A stretch of DNA of 64,000 bases from Streptomyces sp. NBC_01260 (GTDB lineage Bacteria > Actinomycetota > Actinomycetes > Streptomycetales > Streptomycetaceae): positions 3,906,001 through 3,970,000 of the forward strand of contig NZ_CP108464.1 of assembly GCF_036226405.1 (NCBI RefSeq), read 5' to 3'. Numbering within the stretch: position 1 is the stretch's first letter; the number at the start of each line of letters is the position of its first letter. Positions 9,066 to 16,920 of the stretch are shown here, one piece after another. The notes under the pieces are model-generated. The model was not told where the DNA came from and made no database searches. It was given only the letters and a program-made list of their open reading frames with translations. The translations under genes were made by a program, and so were the position numbers.

Positions 9066-10377
9066 GTGCTGCCGTCCTGGGTTCGAGTGATACGGGATGC
9101 GAAGCGGAACAAGCAGGTCGGCATGGGTGAGACAGTGGGCGGGACCGTCGAGCAGGTGCGAGCGCTGGTCGGTTGGGTCGGCGCGGGCCGCAAGCTGACC
9201 CAGACCGGCCGTGTGACGCTTGCCGACGCGCGAGCACTGGTGGAGGTTCTGGACACCGGCGACCGGATGGACCCGGTGATCGGGGACCGTACGTTCAAGG
9301 CGAAATCCAGCGAGGAGCTGTACCACCTCACACTGCTGGTCGAGTGGGCGAAGGCGGCACGACTGCTGCGGACCGCGGGCGGGCGCCTGCTGCCGACCGC
9401 CTGGGGCATCTGCATACCGCCAACGACCACGACATCCAACGGGTCCTGAAGGCCCTGGTCCCCCTGGGTGCTGCCCATCCCACCTATGTATGGGTCAAGT
9501 TGACGACGGACGGCCGTACCGAGACGGCCCGGATGCGCGGCGAGCCCGAGCCCGGCGACGCCGTGTTGCGGATCCTCGTCGAGCTCGCCGACGTAGACGA
9601 CCCCCCGGTTTGGCGGCAGTTGCTGGTGCCCGCCGCGATCCGCCTGGACCGGCTTCATTCCGTGATCCAGGACGCGATGGGCCGGCAGAACTGCCACATG
9701 CACGCGTTTACCATCGACGGTGTCCAGTACGGTCGTCCCGGCGGCGACTCGGACTACGCGACGAGCGCACCCCCACACTGGCCACCCTGCTCAAACCGGG
9801 CGCCCACTTCGTGTACACGTACGACTTCGGGGACTCCTGGGAGCACCTCATCACCGTGGAGCAGGTGCAGACAGCCTCAGCCGGGCCTCACTGTCCGTAC
9901 TGCACGGACGGTGCCGGGACGTGCCCGCCCGAGGACTGCGACGGCACCCCCGGCTACAGCGATCTCAAAGTGATCCTCGCCGACCCGGCACATGAGGAAC
10001 ACCACGCCATGCTGGTGTGGCTCGGACTTCGGTCCGCCACGAAATTCGCCCCGGACCGTTTCGCTCCGGACGAGGCCAACGCGCGGCTGCTGCGCCTCAC
10101 GGCACCACGTAGGACGAGCCGTCCGGCCACGCCACCGTTCGCGGCCCTGGGCGCTACCGACTGGTCCACCGACCCGGCTACGCCGCGCCGGGACAAAACG
10201 TACGGGCCGACCTTGCATCCTGACGTTCAGGTCCTGGGCGTCGACTACACGGCGACGAGGCGCACTCTGTCGCCGCACAACTTCGTCATGTCGTCAATGT
10301 CCGAGGTGATCATGACGACCGGGCGGCGCTGCCGCAGCGCCATCTCGGCCACGGCGGCGTCGATGGCGTATTCGTGA
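9066..10377 (+). pseudogene. Plasmid pRiA4b ORF-3-like protein, double frameshift
   Basis: Three consecutive frames together read as one protein. Frame one (9066 to about 9410) holds the N-terminal helical domain (GRKLTQTGRVTLADARALV). Frame two (about 9410-9765) holds the start of the pRiA4b ORF-3 domain (LADVDDPPVWRQLLVPA, LDRLHSVIQDAMG). Frame three (from about 9765) holds its second half (FVYTYDFGDSWEHLI, a CPYC...CPPEDC cluster, then DEANARLL). The last frame runs without a natural stop into sequence antisense to VapC, so the true end is also lost. Two shifts plus a lost stop indicate a pseudogene rather than a single sequencing error. The family's biochemical role is unknown. Confidence 0.75.
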
Positions 10378-10658
10378 CCATGAAGCCCAGCATTGATCAG
10401 CATGGCTGAGGCGGCCTTGGCCTCCTCATCACCGATGTGCACGATCCGCACGCCGGACAGGACCCAGGCGAGCCGCGCCTTCTCGGTCCGACGATGCACC
10501 GCTTCAATGATGGTGAGTGCGCTGATGACCACCTCCATGCCCCGCTTGCGGGCTTCCGCGATGAGGGCGACGACGGGCTCGTGATCACTGACGAACTTCG
10601 AGAGGCCCTCGCAGTCGAGAACGAGGGTGCCTTCGTGGCTCAGCTTGCGGCGGGCCAC
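10245..10658 (-). CDS. vapC: VapC-type PIN-domain toxin
   Basis: A 137-residue PIN protein with the four acidic positions of VapC ribonucleases: D15 (LVLDCEGL), E52 (TIIEAVHR), D100 (AIDAAVAEM) and D120/D122 (TSDIDD). VapC toxins cleave tRNA or rRNA when freed from their antitoxin. The start overlaps the 3' end of the antitoxin gene by 19 bp, the usual coupled arrangement. The 3' end is convergent with the pRiA4b-like pseudogene, whose read-through frame overlaps it. All catalytic positions are present, so it is probably active. Confidence 0.85.
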   Translation of the reverse strand: MARRKLSHEGTLVLDCEGLSKFVSDHEPVVALIAEARKRGMEVVISALTIIEAVHRRTEKARLAWVLSGVRIVHIGDEEAKAASAMLINAGLHGHEYAIDAAVAEMALRQRRPVVMITSDIDDMTKLCGDRVRLVAV

Positions 10659-10924
10659 TGCCCCTCCTCGGCGAACACCTCGTCGAAGACCCGGCGTACC
10701 CGCTCCTGCTCGTGCTCGGAGATCGGCCCCCGGCGGCGTTCGTAGTCGGCCAGGTACTCATCCAGGATCTGACCGCGCAGCTCGCGCTCCACCGCTTCGG
10801 TGATGAACGCGGAGAACTCACGCTTGCCGACCCGTCGGCGAATCGCCTCCGCCGTCCCCTCGGGGAGGGAGAGACTGACCCTGGTGGCCGGCCCTTCGCC
10901 GACGCTGTAAGGAATCTCGCTCAT
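10640..10924 (-). CDS. vapB: VapB-type ribbon-helix-helix antitoxin
   Basis: A 94-residue protein starting MSEIPYS. Residues 13-50 (TRVSLSLPEGTAEAIRRR, then EFSAFITEAVERELR) fit a ribbon-helix-helix DNA-binding domain. The acidic C-terminal half (LADYERRRG ... VRRVFDEVFAEEG) would wrap the toxin. It overlaps the toxin gene by 19 bp. Such antitoxins repress their own operon, and the 90 bp upstream, which includes the A/T-rich ACATTATCAAACAAG, is the likely promoter-operator. Confidence 0.8.
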   Translation of the reverse strand: MSEIPYSVGEGPATRVSLSLPEGTAEAIRRRVGKREFSAFITEAVERELRGQILDEYLADYERRRGPISEHEQERVRRVFDEVFAEEGQWPAAS

Positions 10925-11018
10925 GGAACCGACATTATCAAACAAGTAGGAATTCTGCCTGGGCGCAGCATCCGCCGAACGACGCGAGCCGCTTGCGGTG
11001 GGGCTCTTCGACGTCGGC

Positions 11019-11268
11019 CGTCTCGGTTTCCGTCTCAGTCGGTCTTCGGCAGCTCCCGGAGCGCGTGCGCGACTTGCTGCGCGACCTTGCGGAGCATGGG
11101 GCTGGTGATGTGCATGTATCGAGCGCGCATCCGGGCCGCTCCCCCGGGCTCCCATCCCGTGATCGCGTCCACGACGACCCACAACCGTGGCTGATCCCCG
11201 CAGCCCATGTGGCTGGGCCGACAGCCCTCGGCGACCGTCGTGCCGGTAGTTCGGGACGAGGGGGTCAT
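11019..11268 (-). pseudogene. Tyrosine integrase C-terminal remnant
   Basis: On the reverse strand the residues ARYMHITSPMLRKVAQQVAH fit the C-terminal end of an actinobacterial tyrosine recombinase, with the presumptive catalytic Tyr in ARYMHI. They lead into the Thr-Glu tail encoded by the GTCTCGGTTTCCGTCTCAG repeat (11020-11038). The R-H-R catalytic boxes upstream are missing; only PRLWVVVDAITGWEP precedes it. Such integrases lie next to tRNA attachment sites, which agrees with the tRNA-Ser 3' copies on either side. Confidence 0.6.
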
Positions 11269-11310
11269 AGTTGAGCCCCCTCCCGGCCGGGAGGGGGCTC
11301 GGCTTGTCGA

Positions 11311-12804
11311 TCAGCAGAACGCGGGCGGGATGCTCTGCTCGTACTGGAAGACGTTGCGGGGATCGTACTTTGCCTTGATCTTGCGCAGCCGGTCGAAGTT
11401 GGATCCCCAGTAGGCGGTTTCCCAGTCCTGCATGCCGACGTTCGGCACGTTGACGTAGGCGCCGCTCACGTAGGGCCGCAGTGCCTGGCTGAACTCGGCG
11501 ATCCAGGCCTGGGCCTGCGGGGTCAACTCGTCGCCGCTGTCCGGTTCTCCACGGGTCCCCCAGCCGGCACCCGGCTCGGAGTAGAAGAGCGCATCGCGAT
11601 GAGGGAACGCCGTGCCACCGCGGGGGCTCTTCCTGACCGCTCCGCCGAAGGCCTGGGTGAAGAAGTTGCTGTCGTCCGTCGGTGCGTCCCGCATGAACGA
11701 GGCGACCACGCTGATCGCCTTCCTCGGGAACGGCTTGTTGGTGAACTGCGAGAAGAACTTCCAGTTCGCGGGCTCGTCCGCGGTCGGAATCTGGAATCCC
11801 GCGTATACCTCGCCCCAGTTGCCGACCTGCACCGAGACATCGGGACGACCGACCGACAGGATCGGGGCCAGCAGCTTCTTCGCCTCCGCAGGCGTTCCTT
11901 CTGCGAGGACCGCGAACAGCAGGATCTGGTTTCTGTGAATTTCGAGCTGGGTGCCGAGGCGGTTGTCGGCGACCGGCGCCGTGCGCTGCCACGTGTCGAA
12001 GACCCTGTGCAGGTCCCCGAGGCCGTCCCACGTCGCTTGCACATAAGTGACGCTCTTCAGTGGCGCCACTTTGTAGGTAAGCGACGTGACGATCCCGAAG
12101 TTGCCGTTGCCTGCCCCTCGGAGCGCCCAGAGCAGGTCCGAATGGTTCTTCAGATCCGCCTTGATGACCTCGGCGCAGTCGCCGCCTTCCGCAACGACGA
12201 TCTCGGCGCCGATCAGGCTGTCACAGGCCATGCCGAGATAGCGGTTGAGGAAGCCGAAGCCGCCGCCGAGCGTCGCGCCGGACAGGCCTACGCTGCCCTC
12301 CGTTCCGGTCGTCACCGCGAGGTTCTTCTTCGCGAGCGTGGTCACCGCTTCCAACTGGTTGAGCCCGGCGCCGACCGTCGCCGTACGAGCGGCGGTGTCG
12401 ATGTGAGCCGACTTGAGTTCGCTGACATCGATCACGATGCCGTTGTCCACGTTCGACCAGCCCTCAAGGCTGTGGCCGCCGCTGCGCACCCTCAGCGCGA
12501 CGTCATGCTGCCGCGCCCACGTGAGGGCGTTGACCACATCCTGGGTCTTCTGGGCGTAGACAATGACCAGCGGATAGTGTACGAACAACTCGTCCCAGCC
12601 CAGGCTCGCTTCAGCGTAGTTGGGGTCGTCGGGACGGACGATGCGTCCGGTCAGTTTCGCCGGCGGGCACTTCACACTCTCGGCCCCTCCAGTCACGGCG
12701 CTCGCTCCCGGGGCCTCTACAGCCGCACCACCCGGGAGGACGACAGCGCCGGCGCCGGCGACCGCCGTAGCCTTGAGCAGTCCGCGACGAGAAAAGTCGT
12801 ACAT
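11311..12804 (-). CDS. Tat-exported FAD-binding oxidoreductase (berberine bridge enzyme-like)
   Basis: A 497-residue protein. The N-terminus SRRGLLKATAV is a Tat signal followed by an Ala/Gly hydrophobic stretch. A PCMH-type FAD-binding domain occupies about residues 70-250, with the flavin-linking His111 in SGGHSLEG and the LGGGFGFLNR loop. The C-terminal YWGSNFDRLRKIKAKYDPRN is the BBE domain. Enzymes of this family oxidise alcohols, sugars or alkaloid-like substrates. The Cys that gives a second covalent flavin bond in bicovalent members is replaced (TGTEGSVGLSG), so attachment is probably through His only. The start is ATG with GAGGGGAC upstream. It lies between integrase remnants in the accessory block, and the substrate is unknown. 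Confidence 0.85.
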   Translation of the reverse strand: MYDFSRRGLLKATAVAGAGAVVLPGGAAVEAPGASAVTGGAESVKCPPAKLTGRIVRPDDPNYAEASLGWDELFVHYPLVIVYAQKTQDVVNALTWARQHDVALRVRSGGHSLEGWSNVDNGIVIDVSELKSAHIDTAARTATVGAGLNQLEAVTTLAKKNLAVTTGTEGSVGLSGATLGGGFGFLNRYLGMACDSLIGAEIVVAEGGDCAEVIKADLKNHSDLLWALRGAGNGNFGIVTSLTYKVAPLKSVTYVQATWDGLGDLHRVFDTWQRTAPVADNRLGTQLEIHRNQILLFAVLAEGTPAEAKKLLAPILSVGRPDVSVQVGNWGEVYAGFQIPTADEPANWKFFSQFTNKPFPRKAISVVASFMRDAPTDDSNFFTQAFGGAVRKSPRGGTAFPHRDALFYSEPGAGWGTRGEPDSGDELTPQAQAWIAEFSQALRPYVSGAYVNVPNVGMQDWETAYWGSNFDRLRKIKAKYDPRNVFQYEQSIPPAFC

Positions 12805-13003
12805 GGTCCGTGTCCCCTCGACCGCCAGTTGACGCGAATCGGTCCTTTGTGGACGATTTCAACGAGGCGCACAGTAGCAAGGGCGACCATGCCAGAATTG
12901 CCCGACACGCCAATTGCAGACAATGGCGAATCGCTCAATGGTGATGTGTGCAACTGGACGTGAATTGGTCCAACTGGGAGGACCGCACGACATCGTGGCC
13001 GTC

Positions 13004-13023
13004 CGTCTCGGTTTCCGTCTCAT
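13004..13023 (-). repeat. Integrase-tail repeat, third copy
   Basis: CGTCTCGGTTTCCGTCTCA, nearly identical to the copy at 11019, lies 115 bp before tRNA-Ser copy B. The flanks carry no integrase residues I can recognise. It marks the edge of a former element. The rest of 12805-13137 holds the promoter region of the flavoenzyme and no gene. Confidence 0.4.
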
Positions 13024-13137
13024 TCAGCAACGGCCATCGGCGTTCATCCGGGACACAACGGCAAGCCCGGCCGAACGGACGGATGGACATGAACGCAGGC
13101 GAACGCCCCCGCACTCAGCCCGAGCGACCACCAACAA

Positions 13138-13230
13138 ATTTGGAAAGCGTTTTGGGGGCAACGCCTCACAAGTTCGAATCCCGCATCCTCCTCCATTACT
13201 CTCACCGGGTAATACGTTGAAGGGCCCCGC
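13138..13230 (+). repeat. tRNA-Ser 3'-end copy B (decayed attachment site)
   Basis: Same layout as copy A at 6648, from ATTTGGAAAGCG to TAATACGTTGAAGG. About ten differences are visible, mostly transitions, and several break T-stem and acceptor pairing. The right half of the terminator hairpin is missing and an IS5-family element begins 15 bp further on. Copies A and B are direct repeats 6.5 kb apart, as expected for the two ends of an integrated element or for successive integrations at one site. Confidence 0.65.
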
Positions 13231-13303
13231 TGCTTGCTTCAGTTCTAGGTCCTGTTTCTCGGATCTCCTGACCTGCGAGGGGTGTTGGGGCCAGGCTGGG
13301 TTC

Positions 13304-13717
13304 ATGGGCCGTGGGGATCTGACGAATGCGGAGTGGGATCGGCTGGAGTCGTTCCTACCTCCTGGTGGTACGCGTGGAGGTCGGTGGAGCGATCACCGCC
13401 GGGTGATCAACGGGGTTCTCTACCGGGTGCGGACCGGCGTGCAGTGGCGGGATCTGCCGGAGCGATTCGGGCCATGGGAGACGGTCTATAAACGACATCG
13501 TCGCTGGTCAGCCGATGGAACCTGGCAGATGCTGCTGTCTCGCATCCAGGTAGCCGAGGACGCCGAGGGCGGCATCGACTGGGACGTGTCGGTGGACTCG
13601 ACAGCCGTGCGAGCCCACCAGCACGCCGCCGGTGCGAGGAAAGCGCCCCCGGCCGCCGTCCCTCAAAGGGGGCCAAGTGGGGGACGAACCAGGTCGATCC
13701 GGTACTGCGGAGACTGA
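13304..13717 (+). CDS. IS5-family transposase, first frame
   Basis: N-terminal half of a DDE transposase, starting MGRGDLTNAEWDRLESFLPP and containing GVLYRVRTGVQWRDLPERFG, the DUF4096-like helical domain of this IS group. The first catalytic Asp is in WDVSVDSTAVRAHQH. The frame agrees with the second frame up to about AGARK (near 13640) and then diverges, so a +1 shift at AGG-AAA-GCG joins the two. Confidence 0.8.
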   Translation: MGRGDLTNAEWDRLESFLPPGGTRGGRWSDHRRVINGVLYRVRTGVQWRDLPERFGPWETVYKRHRRWSADGTWQMLLSRIQVAEDAEGGIDWDVSVDSTAVRAHQHAAGARKAPPAAVPQRGPSGGRTRSIRYCGD

Positions 13718-14234
13718 CCATCCGCCTGGAGGAGGTGGTCAGGTCGGCGAATGTCTGGGACGTTCCCGCGGAGGATTCACCACCAAGATCCACCTCGTTG
13801 CCGAGGGACGATGCCGGCCCCTCGCCTTCGTCCTGACACCCGGACACTACGGAGACGGACCCCAGCTCGAGCGGGTGCTGGAACAGGTTCTGGTGCCGCG
13901 AGCCGGAGTCGGCCGGCCACGCACCCGGCCCGACCATGTCTTGGCGGACAAGGCCTACACGTCCCGGAAGAACCGCCGCTACCTGCGACGACGCGGAATC
14001 CGGCACACCATCCCCGAACGTCTCGACCAGCAGAGACACCGCAAGAACCGAGGTTCACGCGGCGGTCGGCCTACCGGTTTCGACAGCGAGCTCTACAAGA
14101 AGCGCAACACCGTCGAACGCACCATCAACCGCCTCAAAGGCTTCCGCGCCGTCGCGACCCGCTACGAGAAACGCGCCTACATCTACCTCGGCACCGTCAC
14201 ACTCGCAGCACTCATGATCTGGCTCCGTACATGA
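13632..14234 (+). CDS. IS5-family transposase, second frame
   Basis: C-terminal half of the DDE transposase (200 codons). GGFTTKIHLVAEGRCRPLAF precedes the second catalytic Asp in DHVLADKAYTS, and the third acidic residue is in KKRNTVERTINRLK. It overlaps the first frame by 86 bp with no good ribosome site of its own, so it is made by programmed frameshifting or is separated by a one-base mutation. Confidence 0.8.
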   Translation: MRGKRPRPPSLKGGQVGDEPGRSGTAETDHPPGGGGQVGECLGRSRGGFTTKIHLVAEGRCRPLAFVLTPGHYGDGPQLERVLEQVLVPRAGVGRPRTRPDHVLADKAYTSRKNRRYLRRRGIRHTIPERLDQQRHRKNRGSRGGRPTGFDSELYKKRNTVERTINRLKGFRAVATRYEKRAYIYLGTVTLAALMIWLRT

Positions 14235-14253
14235 TCCGAGAAACAGGACCTAG

Positions 14254-15812
14254 TACTCCAGCCGGACTTCTTCATTGGCGCTGGTCAACGGCTTGGGCGT
14301 GGGGAGTGTAGCGGGCTGGAACGGGAGTGGGGCGGTTCTTTGCCGGGCCGTCCCACGAACGTGTGGCCGCGCCGCTTGTAGTGGCAGTGGCGGGCGCGTG
14401 CTTGATGTCGGCGACGCCAGTGGGACCACCTCATCGCGTGGTCGCGGTCCGGAGTACGGCGGCTGGGTTCAACTGCCAGCAGACGTCGAATTTCGGCCGG
14501 TGTGAGGTCCACGAGGTCGGGTGTGTCCCGCTCGGTGCCCCCTTTTCTCGTTCCTGGCCGGCCAGGACTGCGAGGAAGGCATGCGCGAGCATCGCGAGTG
14601 TGATGTGCCGGTACCAGCCCACGTAGCGGCGGACTTCGTACTGGTCCAGGCCGCATTCGTTCTTCGCGCTCTGGAAGCATTCCTCGACCTTCCAGCGGCA
14701 GCCGGCGACGCGTACGAGGTCGGCGACGGTGGCTTCCAGGGGTGCGCTGGCGAGGTAGTAGGCGAGTTCGTCGGGCTTGGCGATGCTGCGGCGGGCCAGC
14801 ATCCAGCGCTGCCGGGTCGGTTCGTCGCCGTCGAATTCCCACACAGCGGGCAGGCGGGCTGCGGCCCAGTCGTAGAAACGCTCGCCCTTCGCGCCGCTTC
14901 CTGCTGACAGCCGCTGCCAGGCTTCGGGCGGGGCGTGGCCGATGAGGTGGTCGATGCGCGGACCGTGGACCTGCTGGGACTTGGGCACGGCCACGACGTA
15001 GGAGAGCTGGTGGTCTTCGAGGAAGCGGCGGAAGTGGGAGTCCTGGCCGTAGGCGGAGTCCGCGGTGACCCAGCCGACGGGCAGGGGCGAGGCGAGGGCA
15101 CGCAGGATGATGGCCCGCGCCAGCTCTCCCTTGGTGGCGAAGACGCGGTCGTCGGGGACACGGGCAGCCCGACAGCGTTCACGGTCCTCGGTCCAGGACT
15201 TGGGCAGGTAGAGCTCGCGGTCGACCAGGGTGTGGCCGCGGAAGGTGGCGTAGGCGGCGAAGACCCCGATCTGGCAATTCTCGGTGCGGCCTGCGGTGCC
15301 GGAATACTGGCGTTGGACGCCGGCGGAGGTGGTGCCCTTCTTCACGAAGCCGGTGTCGTCGATGATCAGCACGCCGTTGTCCGCACCGAGGTACTCGGCG
15401 ACGTAGGTGTGCAGGTCATCGCGGACCTCGTCGGCCTCCCAGCGACTCCGGGAAAGCAGGTGCTGCAGCCCGTCGGGGGTGGCGTGGCCAGCGTATTCGG
15501 CGAGCTGCCAGCCGTTCTTGCGGCCCACAGGGCCAAGAAGCCCACGAACGTAGTCCCGCATCCGACGCCGGGATTCCACGCGGGAAAAACGTCCTCCGAT
15601 CCGCAAGAGCAGCTCAGCAAGTCCCTCTTCCCACAGGCCCGTTGGTGAATCACTCATGCGAGCGGGCTGCCCGGAACGTTGCCACTCCAAGCAGCGCGGC
15701 CACACGTTCGTGGGACGGCCCGGCAAAGAACCGCCCCACTCCCGTTCCAGCCCGCTACACTCCCCACGCCCAAGCCGTTGACCAGCGCCAATGAAGAAGT
15801 CCGGCTGGAGTA
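14254..15812 (-). mobile_element. IS701-family insertion sequence with 133-bp terminal inverted repeats
   Basis: A 1559-bp element flanked by CTAG on both sides (14250-14253 and 15813-15816), matching the YTAR target preference of IS701 elements. The terminal inverted repeats are very long. 14254-14386 and 15680-15812 are reverse complements over 133 bp with only two mismatches (at 14373 and 14379). One transposase gene lies inside on the reverse strand. The element is inserted at the right end of the IS5-family copy. Confidence 0.9.
14431..15657 (-). CDS. IS701-family transposase
   Basis: A 408-residue DDE transposase starting MSDSPTGLWEEGL. DNGVLIIDDTGFVKKG carries the first catalytic Asp, WVTADSAYGQD the second, and the RWKVEECFQSAKNECGLDQYE helix the catalytic Glu, all characteristic of the IS701/IS4-like group. 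The length and frame are intact, so it is probably functional. ATG 15657 is chosen because upstream codons read into the terminal inverted repeat. Confidence 0.9.
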   Translation of the reverse strand: MSDSPTGLWEEGLAELLLRIGGRFSRVESRRRMRDYVRGLLGPVGRKNGWQLAEYAGHATPDGLQHLLSRSRWEADEVRDDLHTYVAEYLGADNGVLIIDDTGFVKKGTTSAGVQRQYSGTAGRTENCQIGVFAAYATFRGHTLVDRELYLPKSWTEDRERCRAARVPDDRVFATKGELARAIILRALASPLPVGWVTADSAYGQDSHFRRFLEDHQLSYVVAVPKSQQVHGPRIDHLIGHAPPEAWQRLSAGSGAKGERFYDWAAARLPAVWEFDGDEPTRQRWMLARRSIAKPDELAYYLASAPLEATVADLVRVAGCRWKVEECFQSAKNECGLDQYEVRRYVGWYRHITLAMLAHAFLAVLAGQEREKGAPSGTHPTSWTSHRPKFDVCWQLNPAAVLRTATTR

Positions 15813-15817
15813 CTAGT

Positions 15818-16453
15818 GGTCGTTGCAACACCCCAGTTCAAGGGGTGTCGTGGGCTTCGAGATCCGCAAGGACAGGAAGCCGCAGAGGCGGAGGCCGTTG
15901 GCCCGTGAGCGGGCCGCATACTTCCAGCTCATCGAGCAGGGTTACAGCACCCGGGAGGCGGCCCGGATCGTCGGCATCGACCGCCGCACATCATCGGCAA
16001 GGACGGACGTTCCGCCATCGGCACCCTCGTCGAACGAGCCACCCGCTACGTGATGCTCGTCCATCTGCCGGTCGGCCACAGCGCCATCGCCACCCGCAAC
16101 GCACTTGCCGCTACCGTCCAGACCCTGCCGCCGTATCTGTGGCGTTCTCTGACCTGGGACCAGGGCTCGGAGATGGCCGCCCACCGGGCCTTCACCGTCG
16201 CTACCGACATCCCGGTCTACTTCTGCGACCCAGCCAGCCCCTGGCAGGGCGGATCGAACGAGAACACGAACGGCCTGCTGCGGCAGTACTTTCCCAAGGG
16301 CACCGACCTGTCCGCCCACGCCCCCGACCACCTGAAGGTCGTGGCCGCCGAACTCAACAGCCGCCCACGCAAAACGCTCGGCTGGGAAACCCCAGCCGAG
16401 CGCCTCGCTAAGCTACTGGACCTAGCCAGCTGACCAGCAGTGTTGCAACGACC
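15818..16453 (+). mobile_element. IS30-family element, internally deleted
   Basis: Ends in perfect 14-bp inverted repeats, GGTCGTTGCAACAC (15818-15831) and its complement (16440-16453), but is only 636 bp long. An N-terminal HTH piece (ERAAYFQLIEQGYSTREAAR, 15823 to about 15990) joins, out of frame, a C-terminal catalytic piece (16050-16433, with LTWDQGSEMAAH, PVYFCDPASPWQGGSNENTN and LNSRPRKTLGW). The middle of the transposase, including the first catalytic Asp region, has been lost. It is immobile alone but could be moved by a full-length relative. Confidence 0.85.
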
Positions 16454-16504
16454 CCTCGAATTCGCCCTGCCTGTCCGGGCCTTGGCGTTCCGCTCGCTGT
16501 CCAG

Positions 16505-16735
16505 TCAGGTATCGAAGGCCGCGGTCAGCACCCCGAGGCACAAGACCATGCAGTCGGCTACGAAGACAGCCTCGGGTTGTCCTGTCCCTGACCACCTTTT
16601 CGGCATGAAGGCCGACAGGGCGACGACTGCGGAAGCCAGTGCGGCCACGAAGAGCCAGGCGATTCGCGTCGCAGCGGGCAGGTCACGGTTCGCCGCACGG
16701 ACGTCGGACCGCCGCTCCGGGCCTGGATCCCTCGA
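16505..16735 (-). pseudogene. Remnant of a small membrane protein
   Basis: A reverse frame ending at 16505 reads TRIAWLFVAALASAVVALSA, then a short loop and VADCMVLCLGVLTAAFDT before its stop, which is two membrane-like segments. An in-frame stop at about 16735 leaves no ATG or GTG start, so the 5' part appears lost. It abuts the deleted IS30 element. The remainder of 16454-16920 holds only the repeats upstream of the lipase gene. Confidence 0.3.
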
Positions 16736-16766
16736 TCAGCGGACCGCCCCCATGACTCCCGTCCGG

Positions 16767-16810
16767 CTCCTGTTTGGCCCCTGTTTGGCTCCTGTCAGAT
16801 TCCTGTCAGG
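16767..16810 (+). promoter_or_regulatory. Four tandem 11-bp direct repeats (YTCCTGTYWGR)
   Basis: Consecutive units CTCCTGTTTGG, CCCCTGTTTGG, CTCCTGTCAGA and TTCCTGTCAGG sit head to tail at exactly 11-bp spacing, about 110 bp before the lipase start. One-turn spacing is how response regulators and SARP-type activators arrange their half-sites. This is a likely activator site for the secreted lipase; the regulator is unknown. Confidence 0.5.
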
Positions 16811-16920
16811 TTCCCGAGGCGGGACAACCGGTGACGACACGTCACCCTCTCCCCGGTGCGGGGGGTGCTCCTGGGATTCCTGGGGCGCTGAAGCACAACC
16901 AACGACGAGGAGACACCATC

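Larger units (their letters stand above)
13245..14253 (+). mobile_element. IS5-family insertion sequence
   Basis: A complete element of about 1.0 kb. Its ends are perfect 21-bp inverted repeats beginning CTAGGTCCTGTTTCTCGGAT (13245-13265 and 14233-14253). It holds two overlapping transposase frames. The right-hand CTAG served as the target of the neighbouring IS701-family element, so this insertion is the older of the two. A TA or CTAG target duplication is possible but cannot be separated from the repeat itself. Confidence 0.85.
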
